This document shows positions 6,425 to 6,568 of a stretch of 6,568 nt of DNA, piece after piece (within the stretch, counting starts at the first letter, position 1; every line of letters starts with the position of its first letter). Source of the DNA: Comamonadaceae bacterium (GTDB lineage Bacteria; Pseudomonadota; Gammaproteobacteria; Burkholderiales; Burkholderiaceae_C); contig CANBQX010000110.1 in the NCBI GenBank assembly GCA_947371775.1, forward strand, positions 1-6,568. Reading direction: 5' to 3'. A program made the translations under genes and the position numbers. A model generated the notes under the pieces. The model saw only the letters and a program-made list of their open reading frames with translations. It did no database searches and was not told where the DNA came from.

Positions 6425-6452
6425 TGATAAGGCCATTCGACTCCATTTCAAG
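6424..6452 (-). promoter_or_regulatory. groESL promoter with overlapping sigma-32 and sigma-70 type elements
   Basis: On the minus strand CTTGAAA (6446-6452) matches the sigma-32 -35 consensus exactly, and after 13 nt CCTTATCA (6425-6432) partly matches the CCCCATnT -10. The same DNA reads TTGAAA (6446-6451), 16 nt, TATCAT (6424-6429), each hexamer one base from the sigma-70 consensus. The initiation point is predicted near 6417, inside CIRCE. The motifs are seen; use by either sigma factor is inferred. Confidence 0.8.
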
Positions 6453-6465
6453 GGGAGCCGAGACC

Positions 6466-6500
6466 AAAAAAAAACGCCCCATCGAATGATGGGGCGTTTT
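6466..6500 (-). terminator. Intrinsic terminator of the upstream rRNA operon
   Basis: AAAACGCCCCATC (6471-6483) and GATGGGGCGTTTT (6488-6500) form a perfect 13-bp stem around a GAAT loop. On the minus strand the GC stem is followed by a run of nine T (6474-6466), the strong side. It lies 10 nt beyond the 5S rRNA 3' end, so it should stop rRNA transcription before groES. The plus-strand side has only four T, so rightward use is weaker. Confidence 0.92.
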
Positions 6501-6510
6501 CTGGGTGAAT

Positions 6511-6568
6511 AGCCTGACGATGACCTACTTTCACAAGGGTATCCGCACTATCATCGGCGCAGAGTCGT
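6511..6568 (-). rRNA. rrf: 5S ribosomal RNA, 3' half (continues past right edge)
   Basis: Read on the minus strand, the end of the window gives the conserved 5S 3' half: CTCTGCGCCGATGATAGTG, then GTGAAAGTAGGTCATCGTC, ending AGGCT at 6511. This agrees with betaproteobacterial 5S rRNA as I know it, and the GCGCCGAT-GGTAGTG-like core is also seen in E. coli. About 58 of the roughly 115 nt are present. The 3' end is set by the AGGCT that normally pairs with the gene's 5' end, which is not visible. By normal rrn order, 23S and 16S should lie further right. Confidence 0.93.

Overview
The window looks like core chromosome of a betaproteobacterium, most likely Burkholderiales and plausibly a Comamonadaceae relative (Rhodoferax/Polaromonas/Acidovorax type). 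The reasons are the high-GC coding sequence, the GroES and GroEL sequence types, the YbeY TNVLTF variant motif, and a 5S rRNA 3' half of betaproteobacterial type. The genus is inferred from remembered family sequences, not from a search.

Layout from left to right. (1) Positions 1-2045, minus strand: the N-terminal 681 residues of a large indolepyruvate:ferredoxin oxidoreductase of the fused type. It runs off the left edge with no stop codon. (2) 2068-2520 minus: ybeY, an endoribonuclease for rRNA maturation. (3) 2525-3565 minus: a PhoH/YbeZ-family ATPase with a TTG start. These three genes have gaps of only 4 and 22 nt, so they read as one operon in the order phoH-ybeY-oxidoreductase. (4) 3655-4227 plus: ruvA, divergent from phoH, with neither ruvB nor ruvC beside it. 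(5) 4243-4280: a strong two-way terminator between the convergent ruvA and groEL. (6) 4325-5983 and 6017-6310, both minus: groEL and groES, forming the groESL chaperonin operon. (7) 6398-6452: a perfect CIRCE operator abutting a promoter that fits both sigma-32 and sigma-70 patterns. (8) 6466-6500: an intrinsic terminator facing leftward, and (9) 6511-6568 minus: the 3' half of a 5S rRNA gene, so the end of an rRNA operon lies just upstream of groES.

Functionally, the window holds ribosome production and quality control (5S rRNA, YbeY, PhoH), protein folding (GroESL), recombination repair (RuvA) and an amino-acid-derived 2-oxoacid oxidation enzyme. The left third has no complete gene because its only gene is cut by the window edge. 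I see no mobile element, CRISPR array, tRNA or clearly new system. The points most worth a second look are regulatory: the stacked CIRCE/sigma-32/sigma-70 control of groESL, its position directly behind an rRNA operon terminator, possible leader RNA structure in groES, and a redox enzyme gene placed in the phoH-ybeY operon.
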